From Ottowia thiooxydans DSM 14619 (GTDB lineage Bacteria > Pseudomonadota > Gammaproteobacteria > Burkholderiales > Burkholderiaceae_C): a DNA stretch of 64,000 nt. Positions 9,529 to 17,656 of the stretch are shown here, in pieces (within the stretch, counting starts at the first letter, position 1; each line of letters opens with the position of its first letter). A program made the position numbers and the translations under genes. The DNA lies in assembly GCF_000422885.1 (NCBI RefSeq), contig NZ_AUGX01000020.1, forward strand, positions 1 to 64,000, in the 5' to 3' direction. The notes beneath the pieces were generated by a model, which was given only the letters and a program-made list of their open reading frames with translations, was not told the DNA's origin and made no database searches.

Positions 9529-9618
9529 ACCGTTCGGGCTGAGTCTGTTGAAGCCTCGCGCGGTGCTTCGACCCTTCGACCAGGCTCAGGACATGCCAAG
9601 CTCAGCGTGAACGGGTGT
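9529..9618. repeat. REP-like repeat family C, copy 1
   Basis: This imperfect palindrome runs from ACCGTTCGGGCTGAG to GCTCAGCGTGAACGGG with inner halves GTGCTTCGACC and AGGCTCAGGACATGCC. Related copies lie at 41229-41295 and 47490-47605. The TTCGGGCTGAG / CTTCGAC sequence type is widespread in beta- and gammaproteobacteria as intergenic palindromes. It lies between argJ and the ATPase gene and may act as a transcription or mRNA-stability element. Confidence 0.7.
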
Positions 9619-9687
9619 GTTTTTGAAGGCGACTTGGCACCACTCTTGATCCTTGATCTTGTAACGATCAATTTTTGACGGATTCTT

Positions 9688-10566
9688 ATGGACTCGATGG
9701 TTTCCAAGCTGATTGACCGGCTCGATAGCCTCATCACGCGAATCGAAACGGTGCTTCCCCGGCCTTTGTCGGCGCCGGATTGGAGCCAATCTGTAGCCTG
9801 GCGCTATCGCAAACGGTCCTCGGGGCACGGCTCCCTGGAGCCTGTGCGCCACGTGGCTGCCATGTCGCTCGATGACCTGAAGGAAATCGACCAGCAGAAG
9901 GAAAAGATCGATCGCAATACGCGCCAGTTTGTGGAAGGGCGCCCCGCCAACAACGTGCTGCTCACCGGGGCACGCGGTACAGGTAAGTCTTCGCTCATCA
10001 AGGCTTGCTTGAGCACTTATTCACCACAGGGTCTCAGGCTGATTGAGGTCGACAAAGCCGATCTGATCGATCTGCCTGACATTGTGGAAATCGTGGCCGG
10101 GCTGCCTGAGAAATTCATCGTTTACTGCGATGACATCAGCTTTGAAGAGGGCGATGGTTCCTACAAGGCGCTGAAATCCATTCTCGATGGCTCCGTGGCC
10201 GCTAGCACGCCGAATGTGTTGATCTATGCCACCAGTAATCGGCGGCATCTGCTGCCGGAGTACATGAAGGAAAACCTCAGCTATCAGCACACCGAAGATG
10301 GTGAGGTACACCCGGGCGAAGTTATCGAAGAAAAGATATCGCTTTCTGAGCGGTTTGGCCTCTGGGTCAGCTTTTATCCCTTCAGCCAGGACGAATACTT
10401 GGTCATCGTGGCCCAATGGCTGTCGTCGCTTGGGGCTTCGCAGCAAGAGATTGCGGCGTCGCGGCCAGAGGCCCTGGTGTGGGCGTTGGAACGCGGTTCG
10501 CGCTCAGGCCGAGTGGCTTACCAGTTCGCCCGCGATTTCGTCGGGCGCAGCGCTGAGAAGCGGTGA
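9688..10566 (+). CDS. DUF815 family AAA+ ATPase, 292 aa
   Basis: Walker A is GARGTGKS (residues 94-101) and Walker B is FIVYCDDISFE (D148/D149). A sensor-like IYATSNRRHLLPE segment follows and then ERFGLWVSFYPFSQDEYL, which is characteristic of DUF815 proteins. The family is related to AAA+ loaders, but its cellular role is not established. It lies between argJ and a mutT homologue, an order common in betaproteobacteria, and its last four bases overlap the GTG start of mutT, so the two are probably translated together. The ATG at 9697 is an equally possible start. Confidence 0.88.
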   Translation: MDSMVSKLIDRLDSLITRIETVLPRPLSAPDWSQSVAWRYRKRSSGHGSLEPVRHVAAMSLDDLKEIDQQKEKIDRNTRQFVEGRPANNVLLTGARGTGKSSLIKACLSTYSPQGLRLIEVDKADLIDLPDIVEIVAGLPEKFIVYCDDISFEEGDGSYKALKSILDGSVAASTPNVLIYATSNRRHLLPEYMKENLSYQHTEDGEVHPGEVIEEKISLSERFGLWVSFYPFSQDEYLVIVAQWLSSLGASQQEIAASRPEALVWALERGSRSGRVAYQFARDFVGRSAEKR

Positions 10567-11018
10567 ACGATCCCCTCATCAAAGCCGACACGCACTTGCC
10601 GCGTGCGCAGGGCGGGGAGCGGCCTGTAGTGGATGTGGGCGTGGGTGTCCTGTTCAGAGCAGACGGCGCGTTCTTGCTCACCTCACGGCCCGCAGGCAAG
10701 GTCTACGAAGGGTACTGGGAGTTTCCTGGCGGCAAGCTGGAGGCGGGCGAAACCGTGGAGCAGGCTCTGGCGCGCGAGCTGCACGAAGAGCTGGGTATTC
10801 AGGTGGAGCCTGCGCAAGTCATCCGTTGGCGGGAACAAATGGTGGACTATCCACACGCCTTGGTACGGCTGTATTTTTGCAAGGTGACCACCTGGCAAGG
10901 CGAGCTTTCAATGCGCGAAGGCCAGGCTTTTGCCTGGGAGAGCTTGCCAGTACAGGCAACTCCGGTATTGCCCGGCGCGCTCCCCGTTCTACGATGGTTA
11001 GAAGAAGAGACTCCCTGA
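10563..11018 (+). CDS. mutT: MutT-type Nudix hydrolase (8-oxo-dGTP diphosphatase), 151 aa
   Basis: The Nudix box runs from G57 to about residue 79 (GGKLEAGET then RELHEELGI), preceded by YEGYWEFPGG, the sequence typical of true MutT proteins that remove 8-oxo-dGTP from the nucleotide pool and so prevent A:T to C:G mutations. The start is GTG at 10563, overlapping the preceding stop in GTGA. The N-terminal 20 residues are longer than in E. coli MutT. An 11-bp gap separates the stop from repeat A copy 3. Confidence 0.88.
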   Translation: MNDPLIKADTHLPRAQGGERPVVDVGVGVLFRADGAFLLTSRPAGKVYEGYWEFPGGKLEAGETVEQALARELHEELGIQVEPAQVIRWREQMVDYPHALVRLYFCKVTTWQGELSMREGQAFAWESLPVQATPVLPGALPVLRWLEEETP

Positions 11019-11028
11019 CAGCCTCCAC

Positions 11029-11664
11029 AAGAACCGTGACAAGGCGCTGATTTTTCATGCTGATGTGAATATATGAGCCTGCGCGGATCTTGAACGTGTT
11101 GCTAGAGCCCACTCTGCCAAAGCCTTGAATTTTTCTTTCCCGATTGGGAAAGACGAGCATCCTGAGGGCCGAGCGCAGCGATGGCCCGAATGGGTATCCC
11201 ACCCCTCTGGCCGCGCTGAGAAGCGCAGGGCAAGGGGCGGGCAAGAGCACTGAAAGATGCTCTTGCTTCGTGAACTAGCTTGCAGCCGTTGTTTGAACGT
11301 AGAGAACGAAGTGAACGCAGTGAGTTCGGCTGCACCGCCCCTTGGCTGAGCATCGCAAGTTGCCCGGAGCGCAGCGCAGGGACGCGTCCGGTGGGGCCGC
11401 CCTTTCTTTGGTTACTTTCTTTGGGCCGGCCATCCGGCGGCGGAGCGAACGAAAGTGACTGCGCTGCCGGGTGCAATTCCCGGCCTCTGACTTCGGGAGA
11501 AGAGCAGGGGGTAACTCGCAACGCAGCGCTCAATCAACCGCCGCTTGCCCCCACCGGTTGGCCGGCCCCGCCCCACCTTCCCCCAGAGGGGGAAGGAGTA
11601 ACCCAGCTCACAGCCTCGGGTTCTGGGGCTCAAGTCGGCAGGCGCACCTGCATCAGCCTCTCCC
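11029..11664 (+). repeat. Repeat family A, copy 3 (full length, about 636 bp)
   Basis: This and copy 6 are the longest versions, alike from AAGAACC (11029) to the closing CTCTCCC. Hairpins in order are CTTTCCC/GGGAAAG (11135-11152), GGGCC/GGCCC, CAAGAGCA/TGCTCTTG, the main stem GCAGCCG/CGGCTGC, GTTACTTTC (11411-11419) with GAAAGTGAC (11451-11459), GCCGGG/CCCGGC and CCTTCCCCC/GGGGGAAGG (11576-11596). The loop of the fifth hairpin contains the 14-bp module GGCCGGCCATCCGG, which recurs in the tail as CCGGTTGGCCGGCC. It fills the whole gap between mutT and the converging yacG gene and contains no gene. Confidence 0.85.
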
Positions 11665-11671
11665 AGGGCGG

Positions 11672-11899
11672 CTATTGAAGAGGCACTCCGCTTTCTGGCG
11701 TAGTGGCGCCATCGTCCTCTTGCACCTCCATGCGGAAACTCTCGCTGGCCCAGGCGCCGAGGTCATGCATTTTGCAGCGCTCGCTGCAAAAAGGCCTGAA
11801 GATGTTCTCCGGTGAGTAGAGGCTGGGGCCGCTACAGGCCGGGCAGCGCACGGTGCGAGGCTTGTCTGCCTTCTGCGGAGGGGTAGGCGGGGTGCTCAT
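11672..11899 (-). CDS. yacG: DNA gyrase inhibitor YacG (zinc-binding), 75 aa
   Basis: YacG is a small zinc protein that binds GyrB and blocks DNA binding by gyrase. The zinc site is C19-x2-C22 and C38-x3-C42 (CPAC and FCSERCK), followed by [12 protein letters not shown], the normal C-terminal motif. I use the ATG at 11899 because it overlaps the zapD stop in ATGA; an in-frame ATG at 11905 lies inside zapD. It is the last gene of the pil-coaE-zapD-yacG run. Confidence 0.93.
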   Translation of the reverse strand: MSTPPTPPQKADKPRTVRCPACSGPSLYSPENIFRPFCSERCKMHDLGAWASESFRMEVQEDDGATTPESGVPLQ

Positions 11900-12651
11900 G
11901 CGCAAAGAGTGAGTTCGAATGGCACTTCTTCGCGCGCCGTGTGCAGCTTGCCGTCATCCCCGTGTCGCATGAGGCGCACAGAGGTCACTAACCGGTTGCC
12001 GCTGATTTCCGGGACCAGGCCCAGCGATTCGTCGATCCGCAGGCGAAGCAATTGAAAACTGCGGCCCTGCGGAAGCGTCTGTTGGAATTGCCCGGCCGTG
12101 GACATCACCTTTTGTGGTTTCCCGGAGTCACGCAGAATCTGCATCAGCAGCGCTAGAGCGCGTGCAAGCGGTCCCAGGGTGTTGGCCCATCGATCAAGAT
12201 CGGCTCTCCGGTTGGCCGAAGCGCCGTGCTGCCAGGCATGGTAGGCCGGCAAGTCAAACTCGCATGTCCCGCCTGGAATAACGGCTCGACTACGAATGCT
12301 CATGAGCCACTCGTTGTCTGTCAGTTCATGGCCGGGTTTGCCGATCTGCTGGCTGAACTGTGTGAATGCGTTTTCGATTTGTCCAAGGATGAAGTCGAGT
12401 GAAGTTTCTGAAATAGCCGGGTTGCCGCGAAACGCAGACATATGGCTTTTCAGCTTCTCCAGATCTTTGAGTACGTCCGATTTCAAATCGGCGCGGCTGC
12501 TCACATCCATGATCTCGAAGATCGTGATGAGGGCGAAATGATGATCGAGCGCCGCTTCGCGCGGCAGCAATTGGCCGAGACGTCCAAACAGATGTTCGAG
12601 TCTGAGGTATGTGCGAATGCGCTCGTTAAATGGATATTCGTAAAGTATCAC
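11896..12651 (-). CDS. zapD: Cell division protein ZapD, 251 aa
   Basis: ZapD bundles FtsZ filaments at the division ring in the cytoplasm. The sequence opens with [20 protein letters not shown], a hallmark of the family (formerly DUF1342), and continues with [17 protein letters not shown] and a C-terminal beta part rich in R and L. Length is normal. It lies 31 bp after coaE and overlaps yacG by 4 bp, consistent with one transcript. Confidence 0.95.
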   Translation of the reverse strand: MILYEYPFNERIRTYLRLEHLFGRLGQLLPREAALDHHFALITIFEIMDVSSRADLKSDVLKDLEKLKSHMSAFRGNPAISETSLDFILGQIENAFTQFSQQIGKPGHELTDNEWLMSIRSRAVIPGGTCEFDLPAYHAWQHGASANRRADLDRWANTLGPLARALALLMQILRDSGKPQKVMSTAGQFQQTLPQGRSFQLLRLRIDESLGLVPEISGNRLVTSVRLMRHGDDGKLHTAREEVPFELTLCA

Positions 12652-12682
12652 GCGGGTGTTGCCATGGCTGGGGCGGCCACCA

Positions 12683-13297
12683 TCATAGTCCCAAGCTGGT
12701 GACTACGTTTTCCACGCTTTCGTGCAATGTGGAAAGTGACACGCCAGAGCCGTTGTAGATCACGATATCTGCAGCCGAAAGGCGCGCTTCGCGAGACGCC
12801 TGGGCATCGATGACGCGCTGCACTTCCTCGCTCGTGAGACCGCTGCGCACCATCACGCGCTCAATCTGTGTCTGGGCAGGGCAGTCAACCACCAGCACAC
12901 GGTCGACTTTACTTCGCCAGCGCGCGCCGGATTCCACAAGCAGAGGTACATCGAACACCAGGAATTTCTTGCCTTGCTCCACGCCAAGCGAAGCTTGCCG
13001 GTCAACCTCATGGCTGATCAGTGGATGAACGATAGCTTCAAGCCTTTGCCGGGCCGAAGGATCGCTGAACACCAACTGGCGCATGGTGGCGCGATCCAGC
13101 GCACCATCCATCCCTATCATCTGTGAGCCAAAAGCAGCTTCAATGGCCGGTAAGGCCACGCCACCGACCGCCGTGGTGGCCCGCGAAATAGCATCTGAAT
13201 CAATGATGGCCGCGCCGTACTCGGCGAGCATCCCGGCCACAGTGCTTTTCCCGCTACCGATACCGCCGGTAAGTCCAAGACGCAAAGGCTGGTTCAT
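12683..13297 (-). CDS. coaE: Dephospho-CoA kinase CoaE, 204 aa
   Basis: CoaE phosphorylates the ribose 3'-hydroxyl of dephospho-CoA, the last step of coenzyme A synthesis. The P-loop is GGIGSGKST (residues 11-19), followed by DSDAISR, the lid region around VHPLISHEV and FDVPLLVESG. Full length. In Burkholderiales it regularly follows pilD, here separated from it by repeat B copy 2. Confidence 0.96.
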   Translation of the reverse strand: MNQPLRLGLTGGIGSGKSTVAGMLAEYGAAIIDSDAISRATTAVGGVALPAIEAAFGSQMIGMDGALDRATMRQLVFSDPSARQRLEAIVHPLISHEVDRQASLGVEQGKKFLVFDVPLLVESGARWRSKVDRVLVVDCPAQTQIERVMVRSGLTSEEVQRVIDAQASREARLSAADIVIYNGSGVSLSTLHESVENVVTSLGL

Positions 13298-13333
13298 TTC
13301 AGTTGTCCATCACACCACATAAGAGGAGTGTAA

Positions 13334-13482
13334 GCCCCCCTGTGTCACCTTCGGTGCCTTCCCCATAGGGGGACAACGCTGAAGGCCGCGGAGCACGCCA
13401 TGCCAGGGCAGCCGCGGAGCTGGCTTTGCCAGGCCGCTGGCTGCGTCCCCCTTGGGGGAAGGCGCGAAAGCGCCTCAGGGGG
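13334..13482 (-). repeat. Repeat family B, copy 2 (longest copy)
   Basis: Read on the minus strand, this begins with CCCCCTGAGGCGC and a GCGCTTTCGCGC hairpin. It then gives GGGGGACGCAGCCAGCGGCC and CTGGCAAAGCCAGCTCCGCG as in copy 1, and closes with a second hairpin of opposite polarity (GTCCCCCTATGGGGAAGGC then GGTGACACAGGGGGG). The two ends are therefore both hairpins. It starts right at the pilD stop and fills the gap to coaE. Confidence 0.75.
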
Positions 13483-14328
13483 TTACCCCAGCCCAATCAC
13501 ACGCAAGATGGTTTGAGGGCCAAACAGCATGGCGGTTATGCCACCCATGGCCAGGAATGGGCCGAAGGGCACCACACCGCCCTCACGCAGCGAGCTGTTC
13601 ATCTTCATGCCTATGCCCACCAACGCACCGATTACGGAGGCCATCAGGATGATGGGTACCAGAGCCTGCCATCCAAACCAGGCCCCCAGAGCTGCGAACA
13701 GCTTGAAATCGCCGTAGCCCATGCCCTCTTTGCCGGTAGCCAGCTTGAAGCCCCAGAACACCAACCATAGTGACATATAACCAGCTACCGCACCCCACAA
13801 GGCGCTCGATATCTCGACGCCTGTCCAGCCCAGCACCGAGGCGATCAGGCCCGCCCAGAGCAGGGGTAAAGTGATGTCATCCGGCAGCAACGTGGTGTCC
13901 CAGTCGATCAGCGTGAGAGCCACCAGAGCCGCCGAAAAGAGGCACCAGGCGCCGGCGATGGGTGTCCAGCCCCAGGTCCAGGCACACCAGGCGAACAAGC
14001 CGCCGGTCACCAACTCTACCAATGGGTAGCGGGCACTGATGGGCTTGCTGCAGGCAGAGCACTTACCGCGAAGGAACACATAGCTCAGCACCGGAATGTT
14101 TTCATGCCAGCCGATCTGATGCCCGCAGTGCGGGCAGCGCGAACGCGGGGCCACCAGGCTGAAGGGTTCTTGCGACGCCGGCTCCTGGCCAGACAGCTCA
14201 GCGCATTCGGCAGCCCACTTGCGCTCCATCATTTTGGGCAAACGATGGATAACTACATTCAGAAAACTACCGACGAGCAGCCCCATCAGGCCGCCAACGG
14301 CGGCGTGTAACCAACTAGAAAATTCCAT
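13483..14328 (-). CDS. pilD: Type IV prepilin peptidase/N-methyltransferase PilD, 281 aa
   Basis: PilD cuts the leader peptide from type IV prepilins and pseudopilins and methylates the new N-terminus, in the inner membrane. The zinc-binding four-cysteine cytoplasmic loop is present (CPHCGHQ and CSACSKPI). Both catalytic aspartates are present in LTLIDWDTTLLPDD and GMGYGDFKLF. Several hydrophobic segments span the membrane. The start codon overlaps the pilC stop by one base (TGATG), so the two are coupled. Confidence 0.95.
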   Translation of the reverse strand: MEFSSWLHAAVGGLMGLLVGSFLNVVIHRLPKMMERKWAAECAELSGQEPASQEPFSLVAPRSRCPHCGHQIGWHENIPVLSYVFLRGKCSACSKPISARYPLVELVTGGLFAWCAWTWGWTPIAGAWCLFSAALVALTLIDWDTTLLPDDITLPLLWAGLIASVLGWTGVEISSALWGAVAGYMSLWLVFWGFKLATGKEGMGYGDFKLFAALGAWFGWQALVPIILMASVIGALVGIGMKMNSSLREGGVVPFGPFLAMGGITAMLFGPQTILRVIGLG

Positions 14329-15551
14329 CAGACGACCTGTCCAAGCTTGAAAATTGGAAGATACATGGAGATCACGATGCCCCCAATCAACGTACCCAGG
14401 ACCACGATGATGACGGGCTCCATGAGGCTGGAAAGCCCTGCAACCATCTCATCGACTTCCGCTTCGTAGAAATCTGCAGCCTTGCCCAGCATGTGGTCCA
14501 GCGAGCCTGATTCTTCGCCGATGGCTGCCATCTGTATCACCATGCTGGGAAACAAGTTCGCATTGGTCATGGCGGTGGTCAAGCTGGTACCGGTGGAGAC
14601 TTCCTGCTGAATGCTCTCCGTGGCGGTGAGGTAGACCGAGTTTCCGGCAGCGCCGCCCACTGAGTCCAGAGCTTCCACCAGCGGCACGCCAGCAGCGAAC
14701 ATCGTGGAGAGAGTGCGAGTCCAGCGGGCAACGACCGCTTTCTCCACCAGGGCGCCGAAAATAGGTACCTTCAGGAGCACTCGGTCCATGAATTTCTGCA
14801 TCTTCTCGCTGCGCTTCCAAGCCTGCATGAAAAAGTAGCCGCCTCCGCCCAGGATGCCGAAGATGAGCCACCAGTACTTGACGAAGAACTCGCTGATGGC
14901 GATGACGAGCAAAGTCGGAGCGGGGAGGTCTGCGCCGAACGAGGTGAACACATCCTTGAAAGATGGGATCACGAAGATCATGATGATGGTCACCACGATG
15001 AAGGCCACCACCAGCACGGCGATCGGGTACATCAGCGCCGATTTGATCTTTGATTTGATCGCCTCTGTTTTCTCCATGTAGGTGGCCAGGCGGTCGAGCA
15101 GAGACTCCAAAATACCCGCGGCTTCACCGGCTTCTACCAAGTTGCAGTAGAGGCTGTTGAAGTAAAGGGGGTACTTTCGGAACGCGCTCGAAAGAGAGCT
15201 GCCGGTCTCGACATCCAGGCGAATATCGTTGAGCAGCTTGGTGACGCTGGCGTTCGGGTTGCCTCGGCCCACAATATCGAAGGCCTGCAGCAACGGCACG
15301 CCAGCTTTCATCATTGTGGCCAGCTGACGGGTAAAAATGGCGATATCTTTGGGCTTGATCTTCTTGCCCGAGCGCATGCGCCGCTTCTTGATTTGGGTGG
15401 CCAGAACGCCTTGACGGCGCAGCATGGCCTGAACCTGCTTTTCGCCCGCCGCCCGGGTTTCGCCGCGAACGATTTTGCCATTGCGGTCTTTGCCTTTCCA
15501 CTCAAAGACAAATTCCTTGATCTGCTTGGCGGTAGCGGCTCGGGTTGCCAT
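14328..15551 (-). CDS. pilC: Type IV pilus inner-membrane platform protein PilC, 407 aa
   Basis: PilC is the GspF-fold platform on which PilB and PilT act to extend and retract the pilus. The N-terminal region FEWKGKDRNGKIVRGE and the two repeated GspF domains (each with an ALxAGVPLLxA or FAAGVPLVEAL start) are intact. Three membrane segments are visible, the last near the C-terminus (IIVVLGTLIGGIVISMYLP). It lies 29 bp after pilB. Confidence 0.95.
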   Translation of the reverse strand: MATRAATAKQIKEFVFEWKGKDRNGKIVRGETRAAGEKQVQAMLRRQGVLATQIKKRRMRSGKKIKPKDIAIFTRQLATMMKAGVPLLQAFDIVGRGNPNASVTKLLNDIRLDVETGSSLSSAFRKYPLYFNSLYCNLVEAGEAAGILESLLDRLATYMEKTEAIKSKIKSALMYPIAVLVVAFIVVTIIMIFVIPSFKDVFTSFGADLPAPTLLVIAISEFFVKYWWLIFGILGGGGYFFMQAWKRSEKMQKFMDRVLLKVPIFGALVEKAVVARWTRTLSTMFAAGVPLVEALDSVGGAAGNSVYLTATESIQQEVSTGTSLTTAMTNANLFPSMVIQMAAIGEESGSLDHMLGKAADFYEAEVDEMVAGLSSLMEPVIIVVLGTLIGGIVISMYLPIFKLGQVV

Positions 15552-15580
15552 ACGGGGTGATTCTTTCTAGTTATGCAGAT

Positions 15581-17314
15581 TTACAGGTTGGTCACAGCCT
15601 GGACCTCTTCCATCGAGGTGACCCCCAGCTTGACCTTGTGCAATCCCGAAGTGCGCAGCGAGCGCACGCCTTCTGTACGCGCCTGAGCGGCGATTTCCAA
15701 TGCGTTGCCGTCACGCAAGATGATGCGTTGCATTTCCTCACTGATCGGCATGACTTCATAAATGCCGACGCGGCCTTTGTAACCGTTATTGCAACTGGCG
15801 CAACCTACGGGTTTGTAGGGCGTCCAACTGCCGTCCAGCTCTGATTCCTGATAGCCAGCCTCCAGGAGGGCTTCGCGGGGAATATCAATTGGTGCTTTGC
15901 AATTAGGGCAAAGGCGCCGCGCCAGGCGTTGTGCCGTGATCAAGATCACGCTGGAGGCAATGTTGAAAGGGGCAATGCCCATGTTGCGCAAACGTGTGAG
16001 CGTGGTGGGCGCGTCGTTCGTGTGCAGCGTGGAGAGCACCAAATGCCCCGTTTGCGCAGCTTTGATGGAGATATCTGCGGTTTCCAGATCGCGGATCTCA
16101 CCCACCATGATGATGTCCGGATCTTGACGCAGGAACGACTTCAAGGCGACGGCAAAGGTGAGACCGGCCTTTTCATTGACGTTGACCTGATTGACCCCGG
16201 GGAGGTTGATCTCGGAGGGGTCTTCAGCCGTGGCGATGTTCACGCCGGGCTTGTTCAGCATGTTCAGGCAGGTGTAGAGCGAAACCGTCTTGCCTGAGCC
16301 GGTGGGGCCTGTCACCAGGATCATCCCATAGGGCCTCGCAATGGCTTTGATCAGGCGCTCTTTCTCTTCCGTTTCGTAGCCCAGTGCCTCAATACCCACC
16401 TTGGCACTGCTGGAGTCCAGAATCCGGATCACGATCTTTTCGCCAAACAGCGTCGGCAAGGTGCTCACCCGAAAGTCGATCACGCGATCAGGGCCGATCT
16501 TGAGCTTCATACGGCCGTCTTGGGGTACCCGCTTCTCGGAAATATCCAGCCGCGAGATCACCTTGATGCGCGAGGCCAGTTTCTCCTTGATGGCTACAGG
16601 TGGCGATGCAATTTCTCTCAGTTCGCCATCCACGCGAAAACGCACGCGGTAGGTATGCTCAAATGGCTCGAAATGCAAGTCTGATGCGCGCATATTGAAT
16701 GCATCAAGCAGCATCTTGTGCAAGAACTTGACGACCGGGGCGTCTTCTACATCGGTCTGTGGCGCCTCTTCTTCCGCCGGAACGTTGGTGTCCAGGGATG
16801 CCTCATCGAACTCGAACTCTGCCCCGACAAGGCCCTCCATCGCCTGAGTGGTCGACTGGTTGAGCGCTTCGATCAGGGTGGAAAGCTTGTCGAACTCGGC
16901 GATCACCCATTCCACGCCCATTTGCGTGGTGAACTTGATCTTTTCTGCCGCTTCGAGGTTCGATGGGTCTGCCGTGGCGATGATCAGGCGGTTGTTACGC
17001 TTGCCAAGCGCCAGCAGGCGATAGGACTGCGCCAGCTTGGCGTCAATCAGGTTGGCGGGTAGCTTTTGCGAATCCAGCGCATCAATATCTATCAGGGGCG
17101 CTGAAAACGCCGTGGACATCGTATGGGCCAGATCCGCCGCTGACACTGTGCCGGACCCTGTCAACTCGGCAATGAAGTTCTTATTGCCGGCCAGCGCCTT
17201 GCGGTAAATGTCATCTGCCGCCTGCTGGCTGAGTTTGCCAGCCATGACCAGAGCGCGACCCAGGCCAGGAAGTGCAGAAGCTGGAATCTTGGAAACGGGT
17301 TCGGCAGTGACCAT
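15581..17314 (-). CDS. pilB: Type IV pilus assembly ATPase PilB, 577 aa
   Basis: PilB powers pilus extension. The N-terminal MshEN-type domain occupies about residues 20-150. An acidic linker (about 165-192, rich in E and D) follows. The GspE ATPase domain has Walker A GPTGSGKT (336-343), an Asp box around TAEDPSEI, Walker B IIMVGEIRD and a His box TGHLVLSTLHTNDA. The tetracysteine zinc site (CPNC, CASC) is in the C-terminal part. Length is usual for the family. It is the first gene of the minus-strand run. Confidence 0.95.
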   Translation of the reverse strand: MVTAEPVSKIPASALPGLGRALVMAGKLSQQAADDIYRKALAGNKNFIAELTGSGTVSAADLAHTMSTAFSAPLIDIDALDSQKLPANLIDAKLAQSYRLLALGKRNNRLIIATADPSNLEAAEKIKFTTQMGVEWVIAEFDKLSTLIEALNQSTTQAMEGLVGAEFEFDEASLDTNVPAEEEAPQTDVEDAPVVKFLHKMLLDAFNMRASDLHFEPFEHTYRVRFRVDGELREIASPPVAIKEKLASRIKVISRLDISEKRVPQDGRMKLKIGPDRVIDFRVSTLPTLFGEKIVIRILDSSSAKVGIEALGYETEEKERLIKAIARPYGMILVTGPTGSGKTVSLYTCLNMLNKPGVNIATAEDPSEINLPGVNQVNVNEKAGLTFAVALKSFLRQDPDIIMVGEIRDLETADISIKAAQTGHLVLSTLHTNDAPTTLTRLRNMGIAPFNIASSVILITAQRLARRLCPNCKAPIDIPREALLEAGYQESELDGSWTPYKPVGCASCNNGYKGRVGIYEVMPISEEMQRIILRDGNALEIAAQARTEGVRSLRTSGLHKVKLGVTSMEEVQAVTNL

Positions 17315-17656
17315 GGGTGAAGAAATACTACTAAGTTACGCCTTCAATCATCGCCGATCAGTGTGTATCTGTAAACGGTGATGCAAGACCAAGCCACAGA
17401 CTGTATGGGTGAATCAACACATTGCGTCAGAAGACCCCGATTTTGGTGGTTCTAATCTTACGTTTTGTAAACTAATCGAGGGAGCCGTATCACCATGGAA
17501 ACTGTCTCGTAACTGAACGGGGATGTGAGCGGCCTTATGGCGTGCCGAGATGGTATGTCGGGCGCGTATAAGGTCCACCGCCTCTGCGACGAACATGACC
17601 TTCAAATTTCATCACGATGGCCCATTCGGCGCCACGGGAGGAGCATGAATACTCGC
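17315..17656. other. Intergenic region between the polyphosphate kinase gene and pilB
   Basis: This 342-bp gap lies upstream of pilB and downstream of the preceding minus-strand gene, so it should hold the pilB promoter and a terminator. I find no clear -35/-10 pair, no strong hairpin with a U-run and no repeat family member. A short open frame on the plus strand (17525-17719) has no supporting features. Confidence 0.4.
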
